64,000 nt of DNA from Rhabdophis nuchalis (taxonomy: Eukaryota; Chordata; Lepidosauria; Squamata; Natricidae): the NCBI GenBank assembly GCA_039707465.1, contig CM077643.1, positions 332,402,419 through 332,466,418 on the forward strand. Direction: 5' to 3'. Position numbers and translations under genes: made by a program. How positions within the stretch are numbered: the stretch's first letter is position 1; every line of letters starts with the position of its first letter. Under the pieces are notes generated by a model. That model ran no database searches. It was given only the letters and a program-made list of their open reading frames with translations, and was not told the origin of the DNA. Shown here piece after piece: positions 11,787 to 23,849 of this stretch.

Positions 11787-14700
11787 GTGGGCAATATCTA
11801 GCCATTGACAGCTAAATGTTTTTGAATTGGCTATTGCTATTCACCTCATGTCCATGTTCAGCTTGTAGTAGTGCCAACATTTTTCTCAAAACAAAATGTT
11901 TTTGTCTTCAGGGGTGGAGTTTCTTCCGTTCAATTATGGGAGCTTCAGATGAGTCAGAATTCTAGTTTGATTCTTGGCAGTGAACTTCTGGCAGGAACTT
12001 TTAAAAAGTTTCTTTGGGAATACATGTAAGCATAGAAAGCACTTTTATTCATGAAGAATGAAATAGTAAATCAATTGCTCAGAAATAATCCAGTTTCTTT
12101 GAAGGAAATAAAAGATTACATGAGTTGTAAACCATTCACAGAACCATAGAGAATAAAAAGAGAAATAATATGTCATTCAGTTGAAGTTTGGTTCATAGCA
12201 GGACCCCATCTTTGTCAATTAGATTTATAAACCTCAATCACTGTGTATAATCAAAAACAATACAACTGTAATAAAATAATCCATTTTGATTAATTACGTT
12301 AAAACAAGCACTGGAAACTGCCATTTGTTTCTGTAAACAATGAGATCATTATCTTTTGAATAATGACACATGCCATTCAAAATTAAAAATCTACAAGGCA
12401 GAATTAGGGTGTGGTAGCACTATTGCAACAGAATGGTGCAGCTAAGCACTGTCAGCCCTTCTGTCACATGTTATCTGTCATGTCTCTCTCAGATATATCA
12501 ACTATACTTGGAGATTATAAATGCAATCTGGAATAATAGAGCAAAGTGAATGAGCAAATACATACACAAAGGAATTTTCTCACGAGGGGGTCAAAAAAAA
12601 AAAAAGCAAACATGGTCCGTTGACATGGCAGGAAGTAAGTTGGAGTTTTGGAAAGAAAGATATCAAAGCAAGCCCAACTGGATTTAGACAATATTGACTA
12701 TTGCTGAGGTTTTTTTTTTTTTTTAAGTTCTGTGCTATATTAAGACCACTAAAGAATTCCATGCTGAATGGAAGATGATTAAAGATGGGGAATGTCAGAT
12801 TTCAAGGGATCATGCCTACGTGAAGACAGGGAGGTGAAAAAGAAAAAAGATCAACATGCTGTCAATCACAAGAGACAACTGCACATATTTAAATTATGCA
12901 TTGCCTCATTAACAGAAACATTACATGATAGGTGGAGAATTAGTTAACCTGGAAATGATAGAACAAGCAATAAATTAATTTACTGCTTTTTATTATATAC
13001 CAGACTCTTTTATGACCCAAACTATTCTGGGGAGGGGAGCAAAGCATGATTTATTTGTCTGTATTAGCTATAGTCTGTATTTATCAATTTTATCAAGACT
13101 ATTCTGTTTGTGCTACCAATAAGGCCGAACAATAAGTTCACAATAATGGTTTGCTTGTAAGTTGATCCTGAGATCTCATTTGCCCCAAAGCCTCATGACA
13201 ACTAGCATCCTTTAAAAAATTTCAGACAGAAACAATGCATCTTTCCACAACTCAATGATTTTCTATTGTTGGAAGAAAATTCGGGTCCATTCCAGGTTGG
13301 GTCAATGAGCACAGACACTTGCTTGAAGCAGAAGTAGAATTCCTTCAACAATATAATAGGCAGTTTAGCAATTGAAGGTGGCCACACATTGAAAGGCAAG
13401 TGTGAAAATATTTATAGGAAGGTTTGGTCTTCCTTTCAAAATGTTTACCGCAAGGGGTCAGGCTGAGTCTGGTAAGGAGGAAATGCAGCTATCTCTTCTT
13501 GAGGTGATAATTTCTACCTCTTTGGGTGCTGGATGCTGACCTTGGGTCTTGGGAGTTTTATTGTTTGGGCAAGGGATTTTCATATTTTGAGGGGAACTTC
13601 CATTGAGTTTCTGATATATGCCAATTTCATAGAAGGAGATGTGCTTGGTCAGTTTTAGTGCAATGTACTAATAGGAACAGAAAAGTTTAAATGTTGTTTT
13701 TATCTTATTGCTTGAGGTTCACTGACAGGTCCAGTTTGGTAAGTGGTGCAGGAGACAAAGTGACATGGGGGTCCTTCCCTCCCATGCTATGTTTATTACA
13801 TATCCTACATATAGTTTGCTACATATCAATAAACTTATATGGCTGCTTCAGCTGTATGGATGCTGTATCCTCAGTTCCTAGGGCTCATCTGATAGCAAAA
13901 ATAATAGAAATGGGGTAACAATTTGCAAACTCCACTGGGCTTGCTTCTATATTTTTGATGATAAGGGTTAGTAAATAATATTAATTTCATTTATGCCACC
14001 TTAAAATCCTTAGATCAGCAGGAAAATTGGGGAAAGTCAGATAAAAATATCTGATTGTGGTAGATATGAGCCATTTTGAGTTGGTGAGTTAATTTTTATG
14101 TAGGTCTAGCCCAGCAGTGTTACAAAAAAGGAATATATAAAGGACAATTAATAAATAATAACCTGTTGTATCATGAGAGCAAAGCTTCTAACAGAGGAGG
14201 TTGGATATCCAAGACATGTCTGGATGATAAATTATTGTTTGGTCCACACTTTAACAGACTTGGGATTCAGAGACATGGGGTCCAGCTCACAGGCTTATGT
14301 GACTGATGGAGATGAATTGACCATTCAGTGTAAATAAGCTAAAGCTCTGCTGAAGGCATATCTTGGGCATGTTAAAATTACAAGAAGAAAGAATCTAAAT
14401 GTTTCCAGACAAAGAAACATAATTTGCTCTGGAAGGTCCAGTTCTACTGAATGATTAAAAGTCATAATAGCCTAATGATATATTTCTATCTGCCTGCCTG
14501 CCTGCTTGTCTATCTATTATTTATCAACTGTCATCTATCATATCTCTTTATCCTCTATCTATCTAATATATGTCACATATACAGATAGCATTACAATGGT
14601 TTTGCAAGATTTCATATCCAGCAATTGGCATTTGTAAGCCCTCCTACACATTTTGGGCAACTTATTTTATTATTGAGTTTAAACATTTTTGGCCTGCTAT

Positions 14701-15228
14701 TTTATATATAAGATGGCCAAACAAATCAATCATACCTCCCCAGCCTACTCTTAGTCATGCTATCTGGGATTGCCATGTTCAGCAACATACAGAGAGTTGT
14801 AAATCTTCTATTTCGGGCAAACGTTCATGAAGGTAAGGCCAATAGAGCACAATGGATGGGACCTAGTTTTTTAGGATTAGTGTATGCAATATGGTCTATT
14901 TTTCTATTACTTCTCTCCACCACTCTGAGACAGGGTGTCTTTAATATATGTACGTAGGTGAGGATTGAGGATGTAAATTTATCATGTTTATCTTTTATCT
15001 TTTCCCCATTTTTTAGTTTTGAACATCTTATTTCTATCTCATTCATCATATTTCAATATCTCTCTAAGATGCTCTTGATAACTTGCACTTGCTTTCCTAA
15101 AAGTAAATGTAAATGTCCCTAAGCTTTGTGTACTTTAATGGGGTTTTTATATCTTCTTACAATATACATTTTTTTCTTATATGCATATTGTGTTCACTAA
15201 TTTATGTATTTTTATTTTCTGCTTTAAG
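11787..15228. other. Anonymous DNA, no gene seen
   Basis: I recognise no repeat family, exon or RNA gene. Poly-A/T-rich segments flank 12590-12725. Short TCTA/TCTG runs occur near 14488-14560. Confidence 0.5.
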
Positions 15229-15377
15229 TATAAGGGCCGGCTGGGTGACTTTGGGCTAGTAACATTCTCTCAGCCCTATTAAGGAGGCAATGGGAAACCA
15301 TTCTCAAAAAACCTTGCCAAGAAAACTGCAGAGGCCCAGGCAGTCTCTGAGAATCAAATATGACTGAATGGATGGGA
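15229..15377 (+). mobile_element. tRNA-type SINE body, CORE-like, 5' truncated
   Basis: GGCTGGGTGACTTTGGGCTA followed by TCTCAGCCC resembles the central core of MIR/CORE-type SINEs. AACCTTGCCAAGAAAACTGC and a final ATATGACTGAATGGATG follow, as in other squamate SINEs. The tRNA-like head is missing. A relative lies at 61.85-62.05 kb. Confidence 0.6.
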
Positions 15378-15640
15378 AAAAAAGGTATGAAATATCTAAC
15401 CATCAATAAAACTATAGACAGTGGCTGTGGTTAATCAAAAACACTGATATCTCAGTGGTCAGAGTGAGATGGCCATTTCAGAACTTGGTTTCAGAACTAG
15501 CATGTTTCACTGTAGAACTTTTTTTAAAGAAGTTAAATGTAGGTATAATGGCCTAACGTAATATCCTTTGTTTTCAACACATTAGTCTTTCTAAAAAAAT
15601 GATATATAACTATGTTTCAACTCTTCGGCTAATGAAGTGG

Positions 15641-15725
15641 GTCTAGGACGGGGGTCTGCAAAGTTGGCTCTTTTAAGACAGGTGGACTTCAACTCCCAGA
15701 ATTCCCCAGCCAGCCTGGTCTAGGA
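15641..15725. mobile_element. Hairpin MITE reduced to one arm, TSD kept
   Basis: The element at 15649-15717 (69 bp) is only the left arm of the hairpin family, from CGGGGGTCTGCAAAG to CCCCAGCCAGCCTG. It is flanked on both sides by gtctagga (15641-15648 and 15718-15725), a perfect 8-bp TSD. So the right arm was lost exactly to the terminal CTG, or the element inserted in this form. Confidence 0.85.
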
Positions 15726-15729
15726 CAAC

Positions 15730-15817
15730 TTGTCCTGCAGCAAGTTGGTCATGGTGAGTTGTACCATAGTGAGTTCACTATGGAACAACTCACCATGACC
15801 AACTTGCTGCAGGACAA
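15730..15817. repeat. Near-perfect 88-bp palindrome (TTGTCCTGCAG family)
   Basis: Two 43-bp arms with one mismatch meet at about 15773. The arms start TTGTCCTGCAGCAAGTTGG. The composition is a degenerate array of GAGTTG/GGCCA-like units. This family also occurs at 15966-16080, 44090-44170 and 48719-48740. Confidence 0.85.
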
Positions 15818-15965
15818 TTCAGTCCTGTATTGTTTCATTGAGTTGTTTTTATTATTGATGACCATGTTTTTGTCAAAATTATTGTATTTCTGGATTGGTT
15901 TTCTTTGTTTTATTATTATTTGGCACAATTCGGCTGATATTAATTTAACTTTTGTATTTATTGAA

Positions 15966-16080
15966 TTATCCTGCAATGAGTTGTCCTGCGGGGAGCTGGC
16001 CATGACACATTGTACCATGGTGAATTTGCTGTGGTTAGCTGGCTGCAGTAAGTTGGCTGTGGTGAGTTATCCCATTCTGT
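15966..16080. repeat. Degenerate (GAGTTGNNC)-type repeat
   Basis: TTATCCTGCAATGAGTTGTC leads into alternating GCTGGC/GAGTTG units. Together with the palindrome at 15730-15817 it brackets a ~150-bp AT-rich spacer. The pair may be the two ends of one element. Confidence 0.6.
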
Positions 16081-16120
16081 AATGAAGCAGTCCTAATGCT
16101 GCATTCATGAAGATTTGAGC

Positions 16121-16346
16121 TACAGTAATCCCTCGTTTTTCGCGGTCAATCGGGACCGCAACCTTCCGCGAAAAGTGAAAACTGCGAGGTAGGATTCGCT
16201 AGGAAACTTGAATTGGTGGACATGTTTAAAGCAACCACTAGGGGGCGCTTGCCTCCTACCAATGCATTTTTTTTTGTATTTTTAAAAAATCCGCGAAGCA
16301 CTGAAGCCGCAGAAAATGAAGCCGCGGAAAATGAGGGATTACTGTA
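16121..16346. mobile_element. Mariner/pogo-type MITE with TA duplication
   Basis: The element at 16123-16344 starts CAGTAATCCCTCGTTTTTCG and ends with the inverted copy GAGGGATTACTG. TA lies immediately outside each end. TA duplication with CAGT-like ends is typical of Tc1/mariner, and the pogo/Tigger group in particular. The internal CGCGG-rich motifs are also inverted. There is no transposase. Confidence 0.85.
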
Positions 16347-17639
16347 GACCTAATTTAAACTAATTTTGCAACATTGTGATGTTCTTAACTTCTACCTCCA
16401 TGGGTGTCTTTTCAATAATAAACATTGCAGTATGTTTCTGCAACAGACCCTTGCTTAGGCTTAGCAATTACAATTTTGTATTCCATATCATTTAATTCCT
16501 ACCAATTAGTCATATTAGTTTATTATGGATTTTCCCATTGAGAAGATATTATTGTAGTAATATTTCTATTACTGCTAATTAACAATAACAATTAACATTT
16601 CTGTAGTTATCTGACTAGTATTTTGGCAAAAAAAAGTAAAATCTATGCATTGGGTTTTGCAGATTATTATTTTTTTCAATTGAGGTAAAGGAAAGAATCT
16701 TTTTTCACTCACAATTGCAGCTGGAAGGACAAGGTGTTTTCTCCCCTCATTGCAGGAGGCGTTTAAAGTGTTCATCAAATAAATTCTGTGAAATATTTCC
16801 TCCTCCTTTTGTTTGTACGTTTGTAAGCCTGGGGGCAAGGACCATCTTGTTTGTATTGATCTGGAAGCAATTCTGCAAGGCTTTCCTGCTGAAGAGCCAA
16901 GTACAAGTGCATTACATAAATAGATAAATAATAAAAGATCAAAGACCCACTTTATATTTCTCAGATGATGTACCTCGCTTAAAAAAAAAACAGAGTGACT
17001 TCAAAGAAAGCAATAGTCAATTCTCAATGAGTCATGTCTTCTATCCTACAGTGTTACTGGGTTTCACTCTATGTTCTCATTCTCTTTCAAAAACCCCATA
17101 GTCTGTAATGCAGATAGAATTATGAATGGGGAACCTCAGGTCATTATCTGTCCAATAGGGCTTTGAAGACAACTATGTTGCAACTATGCTTATAAGAATA
17201 ATTTGAATCATCAGAGCAGGAGGTTTTCTCTCCAGAGTATTAAAAGGCTATGAGTTATCATTTTTGCTCAATTACTCTCATAATTATCCTATTTGGGTGG
17301 TAAAGCTCAATTAGAAGGAAAAGAAAGTGAAATATCTTCCCAGGGGAATTTTATGAGAATTAAAAATGTTTGCATATGCTTATATATGGCGATGGAGAAT
17401 TATACATAAAATGCGTGGGACCATAATGCAGTAATGTAACCTTTTGATTACATTATTTTATTATTGTAGGTTTTTCTTCAAATAATTATCATTGTTTTGC
17501 TTTCCAATTATTATTCTTGACTTAGAGGGTTGACTTTGTGCTAGATACTAAATAAAAATGGTGTGATAAAAAGCAGGCTAGATGGAAATTGCTAAGAATA
17601 AAATGTTAACTGCAGAACAAATAGGAGTGATTGTTGAAA
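16347..17639. other. Anonymous DNA, no gene seen
   Basis: No repeat family or coding region recognised. Confidence 0.5.
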
Positions 17640-18060
17640 TAATAGAAAATATTTGTAGCTCGGGCTTTAGATTTTGGCAGTGGTTTGTTCTCCAAGCTTG
17701 TTTCAATTTAGTTTCTGAATGTTTTATTACCAGATTAGGTAACACCATCAGAGGATTTTCTTGTCCTATTCTCCTTGACTGAGAAATGTCTTTTGTCACA
17801 ATTTGGTCAGTTGGTGATGTGATTGGTTATTCATTTGGAGCTATATTTAAAATCTGAGCAGCTGATTGGTTCTTTTGTTGATTGGTTATTTGAATGGTCT
17901 GGTTTCTTATATATTCATATGCTGAATCTAGATCAATATGTTTGTTAATTGCTTCTTTGGTACAATACGAGGCATAAATAAATTCATGTGTGTGGCAGAT
18001 GCTGGAGTGGCCAATGATTTTTGTTCCTTCCCAATTTTTATTCTTATGGTAGAATGATTG
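17640..18060 (-). mobile_element. Penelope-like element C-terminus and 3' end, antisense
   Basis: Reading the minus strand from about 18,050 gives peptide segments WEGTKIIGHSS, then EAINKHIDLDSAYEYIR. These match the region after the GIY-YIG endonuclease in Penelope-like elements, and also the copy at 29.5 kb (NKYIDIEPAYEPI, read across frame changes). Downstream comes the shared 3' block with GTTACCTAATCTGGTAAT (minus 17743-17726) preceded by CTGATGG (17751-17745). The hammerhead-like GAAA is changed to AAAA here. The rest of the element is missing. Confidence 0.75.
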
Positions 18061-19769
18061 TTATTAGATTATGTTAACGATTGCAATGACAATGGTTAAA
18101 CTTAAAAAAAAACTCATGGAATTTAGAATATCTAGATTCTGGATTTAAAGGATAATTGTTTCCTACAAAAATATGTCCTGCAGATCAACACATGATCACC
18201 TCATGGATTAAGATAGAAAACCAGTCAGGAAGACAGCTGACAGCTGCTCAGTATAATCTTTGTACTGTGTGCATTAGCAGAGACATCAATGCTGGAAGCA
18301 ATGTCTTCTAAAAGATTCAAAAATGGTGAGAAAGTATAAATATTTCACCAGAGAAGCAAGTAGCAAATACACTTCCGTCATCACAAAACATCATCAGTCT
18401 TCTTAATGTTCTGTTTCACTCATTCATCAGCCCTGTCATCAACTGGTTAAATTTTATTTCTTCACTCATCCCCAGGATTGGTCACTCTGTGTAGCTGAGC
18501 AATTGCACATAATAGGAATAGATAAATTAGGAGCAATTGCAATTACATAATTTGTTTTATTATTCATTTCCAGCAATAAAAAGTACATGCATATGTTTTA
18601 ACCTAAATTGGTTCTTCAAGACTGTCATTTTGCATAGCACCAAATAAAGGAACAATTCAGTAGTGGCTCATTTTAATCCTTGTGTCAGATGCTTGTGGCA
18701 ATATATCAAGAATCTTACTGTGAGTTGGCAGCCTAAATTTAAGCACTTCTTTTAAATAAGCTTCCCAGTTTTAAGTAAGTGACATACTCTAGAAATGTAC
18801 ATACAGTATATTTATATACATTTGAATACATGTCTACATCTACATTAATTAGTAAGTCATGTAGATTGTGGAACCTTGGGTGTGAGTTGAGTGGATTGTT
18901 GGCTATGGAAAAATCCCAATGAGATGGATTTATTTGACCCAGATGGGAGCGTTTTCCATACCAAATTCTGCAACCACACAATTACTTCTTGGCAGTAAGT
19001 TATACAACAAAGCTTTTTCAGCCATTCTATATTGCCAACTCTTTCTCTTGGAGGATAAATTGGCAAGCTTTAAAAACTACTTCTCACTGGTGTGTTCACT
19101 GGTCATCTTTTGAAGAATAAGGATAGGATCATTTCAAACAACTTCAGAGGTGCTCTGAGTTAAAACTAATTCACTCCTGTTCCATTTGGGCTCTGGTGTT
19201 TAGTAATGAGACCAGTATTTAGTATTCAGCATTCAATATCTGGTGTTTAGTAATGAGTTCTATGTACAAATACAGCCAGATAGTGACACTGAAGCTGCCT
19301 ATATGTTTAAAAAAGAATGGAAATTAGATTAGATAAAAAAATATTTTTCTCCTTCTCTTTCATTGTTACTTTAGTCTGTATTAGTGTTTGATAGTTTTTA
19401 CCTTCTTTTAAAAAGTTTTTGTAACATCTTTCTCATGTGTTGGCACTCTGCAAGGACCTCTATCTGTTGGCCTGCAATTGAGTTTGCTGAGAACATGAGA
19501 TTTTTCAGCCTTATGTGATGTTTTGTTGGAAACGACATTCCTTCGTCTTACATCATTCCTATTAATTGAGATTCTTGGAGATTGTAGATTTTCTCTGGAT
19601 CAAGCTATTGAACTAGAAATCTCACAATAATGTCTTGACATCTTCTAGTTCCTTTGTCTCTATGGGCTGTTTCATTAAGTTGTCAAGAGAGGACAAGTTA
19701 TTTATGTGCTGAGGGATCTACCTGGATGAGGGGATTTATTGACTTATTCCTATTTATATATCCCTTACA
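18061..19769. other. Anonymous DNA, no gene seen
   Basis: AT-rich, no recognisable repeat or coding region. Confidence 0.5.
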
Positions 19770-19889
19770 CAGGTGTCAAACTCGCCACGTCACATTGCCA
19801 TCACAACCTTTTTTCCCTTCACAGAGCTGGGGTGGGTGTGGCCTACACATGACTCATCTGGCCCATGGGCTGCCAGTTTGACACCCCTG
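19770..19889. mobile_element. hAT-like MITE (GTGTCAAACTCG family)
   Basis: Termini CAGGTGTCAAACTCG and CAGTTTGACACCCCTG are inverted copies, and the centre has GGGGTGGGTGTGGCC. A sister at 55,962-56,094 has a 7-of-8 TSD, but this copy's flanks do not match each other. Non-coding. Confidence 0.75.
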
Positions 19890-20402
19890 ATCTATTACAA
19901 TTACATTCTCCTCCCTTTGTCTAGCAGCTCAGGACAGCATATTTAATATAACTTTTTTTCATTGTCCCCACAGCATCAGTCTTCTGAGATTGGTGAAGGA
20001 ACTGACCCTAAGTCAAACTATTCAGCATCCATGATTGAGTATTTTGAACTTGAATGCCATAATCCCTAGTCCATTTTAGTCTAGTCCACAATATCATATA
20101 GGTTTCTGCTCTAGTTTTCCCCACAAATGCAGACCTGTATATTATTATGAGAGATCTAGATCTTGTGGCAGGAGAGAAGCATAAAAATGCATAATAAGTC
20201 TGCTCAACACTTTGGAATCAGAAGGACAAAAGTACTTCACAAAATTCAAAATGAAGTTAATCAGATAGAAAAAGAAGCTGGAAATACTAAAACGAAATGT
20301 AATTTAATTTAATAAGAACAGGGAGATAAATCTTGCTTAGGAATAATGTGTATAAAAATGGATAATGGAGTTGTTTATTTGACAATTTATTTGCCAATAA
20401 AT

Positions 20403-20663
20403 TAAAAAAAGGTAGCTTGTTTGGAGGTTCTAGGAGGGGAGCGCAGCTATTGTATACCCTTGACTGAAGATCGGTACAATCCTTCTATCTGGGATGGTCG
20501 TCCTCTTCCACCAAGCGCACAGCTTCGCAAGGGATGCACATGGAGCGGTGAGGGAGGAAGGTGACACCCGCCTAGCCAGCCAGATCAGCTGAATCAACCC
20601 TGGCGATCAATGGGGTGACAGATGTCGCAGCCAGATCGCCCTCACATCCTAAAAAAAGGTAGC
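20403..20663 (-). pseudogene. RN7SK: 7SK snRNA retropseudogene, 3' truncated
   Basis: Read on the minus strand from 20,649, the sequence is the 5' ~233 nt of 7SK snRNA. It starts GGATGTGAGGGCGATCTGGC, then CACCCCATTGATCGCCAGGG, then AAGAGGACGACCATCC, and stops after GAACCTCCAAACAA at 20,417. 7SK is the RNA that sequesters P-TEFb in vertebrates; the full RNA is about 330 nt, so roughly 100 nt at the 3' end are missing. Flanks 20403-20416 and 20650-20663 are identical (taaaaaaaggtagc), a 14-bp TSD. No poly-A joins the 3' end, and the target's final AGC matches the next 7SK bases, suggesting internal microhomology priming. Scattered substitutions and the absence of the 3' part make it a non-functional copy. 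Confidence 0.93.
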
Positions 20664-20789
20664 AGTTTTTGGGGTGTGATGAATCAGCAGCACTGGTGTC
20701 CGGCTGTGTGTTTGTAAAAAAAAAAAAAAATCATGATTGCAGTTGTGGCTCACCCCTTTACATATCAATTGATGTTCACATATGCATTA

Positions 20790-20940
20790 GTTTAGGGCAG
20801 GGGTCTGCAAAGTTGGCTCTTTTAAGACTGGTGGACTTCAACTCCCAGAATTCCCCAGCCAGCTATGCTGGCTGGGGAACTCTGGGAGTTGAAGTCCACC
20901 AGTCTTAAAAGAGCCGACTTTGCAGACCCCTGGTTTAGGG
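20790..20940. mobile_element. Hairpin hAT-like MITE, full copy with perfect TSD
   Basis: The element at 20798-20932 (135 bp) has the same length and design as 1068-1202. Flanks 20790-20797 and 20933-20940 are both gtttaggg. The arms are nearly identical to each other, so a transcript would fold into a ~60-bp hairpin. Confidence 0.93.
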
Positions 20941-22705
20941 CAATCACACAACTGTGACTGCCATCTTGACTTTTTCAACTCTTCCATAGCTGGCCCTGAT
21001 CAATAATTTAATGTAGTTACTAAAAAGACAAGTAACTTTAGATTGCATAAATAAAAGTATAATTTTAAAAGCTTGGAAAACAATGTTTCTACTATATTTT
21101 GCACTGGACGAGTCACATCTTGAATACTATTATCTCAGTTCTCTAGATTATACTTTTAGAATGTTCAGAAACATCAGAATAGATTCAGGGAAAGGCAGTG
21201 AGTATTAACATGATCTCCAGATTAAAAAAATAGACTGAGTAAATGTCTGTGTTTTGCTCTGAAATGGAAATTCTGTTCAATGTCACAAACTATTTTTGTT
21301 CATAGAGTGTGGGATGCTCAATAATCTCATGAGGATGCAAGAAGACAGATTCAGAAGGAACTATAGGAATGATTTCCGAACAATAAGTTACCTGCTTTTA
21401 TTGGAAGTAGGTATACAGAGAAAACTTCTCATTTATTAGATTTATTGTCTAGTTGGAGGAGGGGGCACTTTAATGAGGATTCCTTTCACTTTCAGTCTTT
21501 TTCCTCTCCTAGTACTCTGCCATGAATCTATTTTACTCTGGAGATTTTTTTTCTCTAGCTGACTGATGTGTAAGTCAATTGTTAATTCTTTGTCAAACTG
21601 TTTCTATTTTACTTTTGATTTGTTGCAAGACTTCCACTTTTCCTCCAGCGGTTTGACCACTGCCTCTATTTCTTTTCTTTTCTTCTCAACATTTCTCTTC
21701 ACTGTTGTCCTCTCCTCCTTTCTTTCTTATCTTCAGTAGAACTAGAGTTTCTAGATACATGTGCACATAACAACTCCAGCAAAAACCCTGACTACCTCTT
21801 ATTAGTTTCAGTGGGAGCCCTTTTTAACACCTGGCTGACATAGAGATGACGAAAGAACCAAGATTCCTCTTGTTTCCAGAATGATTGTGAATGTACCTGT
21901 CAGTATTCATACCTTCCGGTAGTTTTGAGTTGAATTAAAAAAAAAAAACTAGTTGGGCCAAGTTAAAAAAATGACAGTACTCCTTTTTCTAATCACCACT
22001 TTTGGAGGTTCAGTATTAAGGAATAAGGTATCCAACAGGAAAGCCATGAAGTTGACAATTGCTTGAAGTACACAAGCTTTTGAGTGAGGTTTTCTTTTGG
22101 CTGAACAATATCGATGTCATAAAAATATGAAGAAAAGATTCAATGCATAAGAGAAGAAGTACTTTTCACTTCTTAAATGAAAATTTGAGAAGAAGAATCA
22201 TGAGCACTCTGAGGAAGTAAAATAATGGAATCTTGTATGGTTAAAGCTATTAGCCAGCCTTGATACTTCATCCCACTTCATACAACCTGTGCTTTAAATT
22301 CTAAGTAAATTCTATACCCATGAAAGAATAACGATCTTGCCCCTGTTGGAGCAAAAATGGAGTGGGTGAGTATCACAGATATTACATATTCCCCTTGTGT
22401 CTGTGACTGCTCTTTTCTTATATTAATTTCAAGGGCAGTTTCTGCTCTTCCTGTCAAATATGCAAGCAGAGATAATTATAGGAGGCGATTTCTAAAAGTT
22501 TTCTGGAAGCAGTGACTCCTGCCTAGGCTTTGCTCAAGTCTTCACTCAAGTGTCTCCTGTCCAAGTTGTTATCTAAGCATGGTTGCTGCTATGTCCAAGC
22601 CAGTGTGCTGGGTTTTTACACATTTCTTTGCAGAGAACTTCATAGCTGTGAGCCTGCTTCCCATGAAATTCAAGCGCTCCACCTAGCTGGTTCATTAGAA
22701 AATGG
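20941..22705. other. Anonymous DNA, no gene seen
   Basis: A Lys/Glu-rich antisense translation around 21,620-21,740 could be an old coiled-coil (L1 ORF1-like) relic, but nothing supports that firmly. Confidence 0.45.
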
Positions 22706-23478
<773 letters not shown>

Positions 23479-23611
23479 TATAGTTGTCTTGTTAGTGAAA
23501 TATACTAGCAATAGGAGGGGGAAAGGGTGATTCCCCCCCCCAACATCATTGCATAAATAATTTCTGCACAAATAGTTGGAAAAGGAAAGCCCCAAGTGAC
23601 CTTAGACATCT

Positions 23612-23849
23612 ATCTAGATCAGTGATTCCCAACCATTTTTGGCCCTGGCCCACCTAAGCATCTTTAAAATCCTGATGCCCCCCTACGGCATATAATTCTT
23701 ATGTTACTCAAAAAGTTGACTCTACTCACACAGAGTAAGCCTAAAAGGCCATTAACTTGGTTTAAACAAGGTTCAAGTTGCCCCCCATTAAAAATCAAAT
23801 TGCCCCCATGTGAAGCATGGGCCCTACGTTGGAAACCACTGATCTAGAT
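23612..23849. mobile_element. hAT-like MITE with perfect TSD
   Basis: The element at 23620-23841 has termini CAGTGATTCCCAACC and GTTGGAAACCACTG. Both flanks are atctagat (23612-23619, 23842-23849). The interior shows imperfect inverted TGCCCCC motifs and no coding. Confidence 0.9.

Noticed and set aside
20413..20650. Functional 7SK gene
   Set aside because: The 3' third and terminator are missing and TSDs mark it as a retrocopy.
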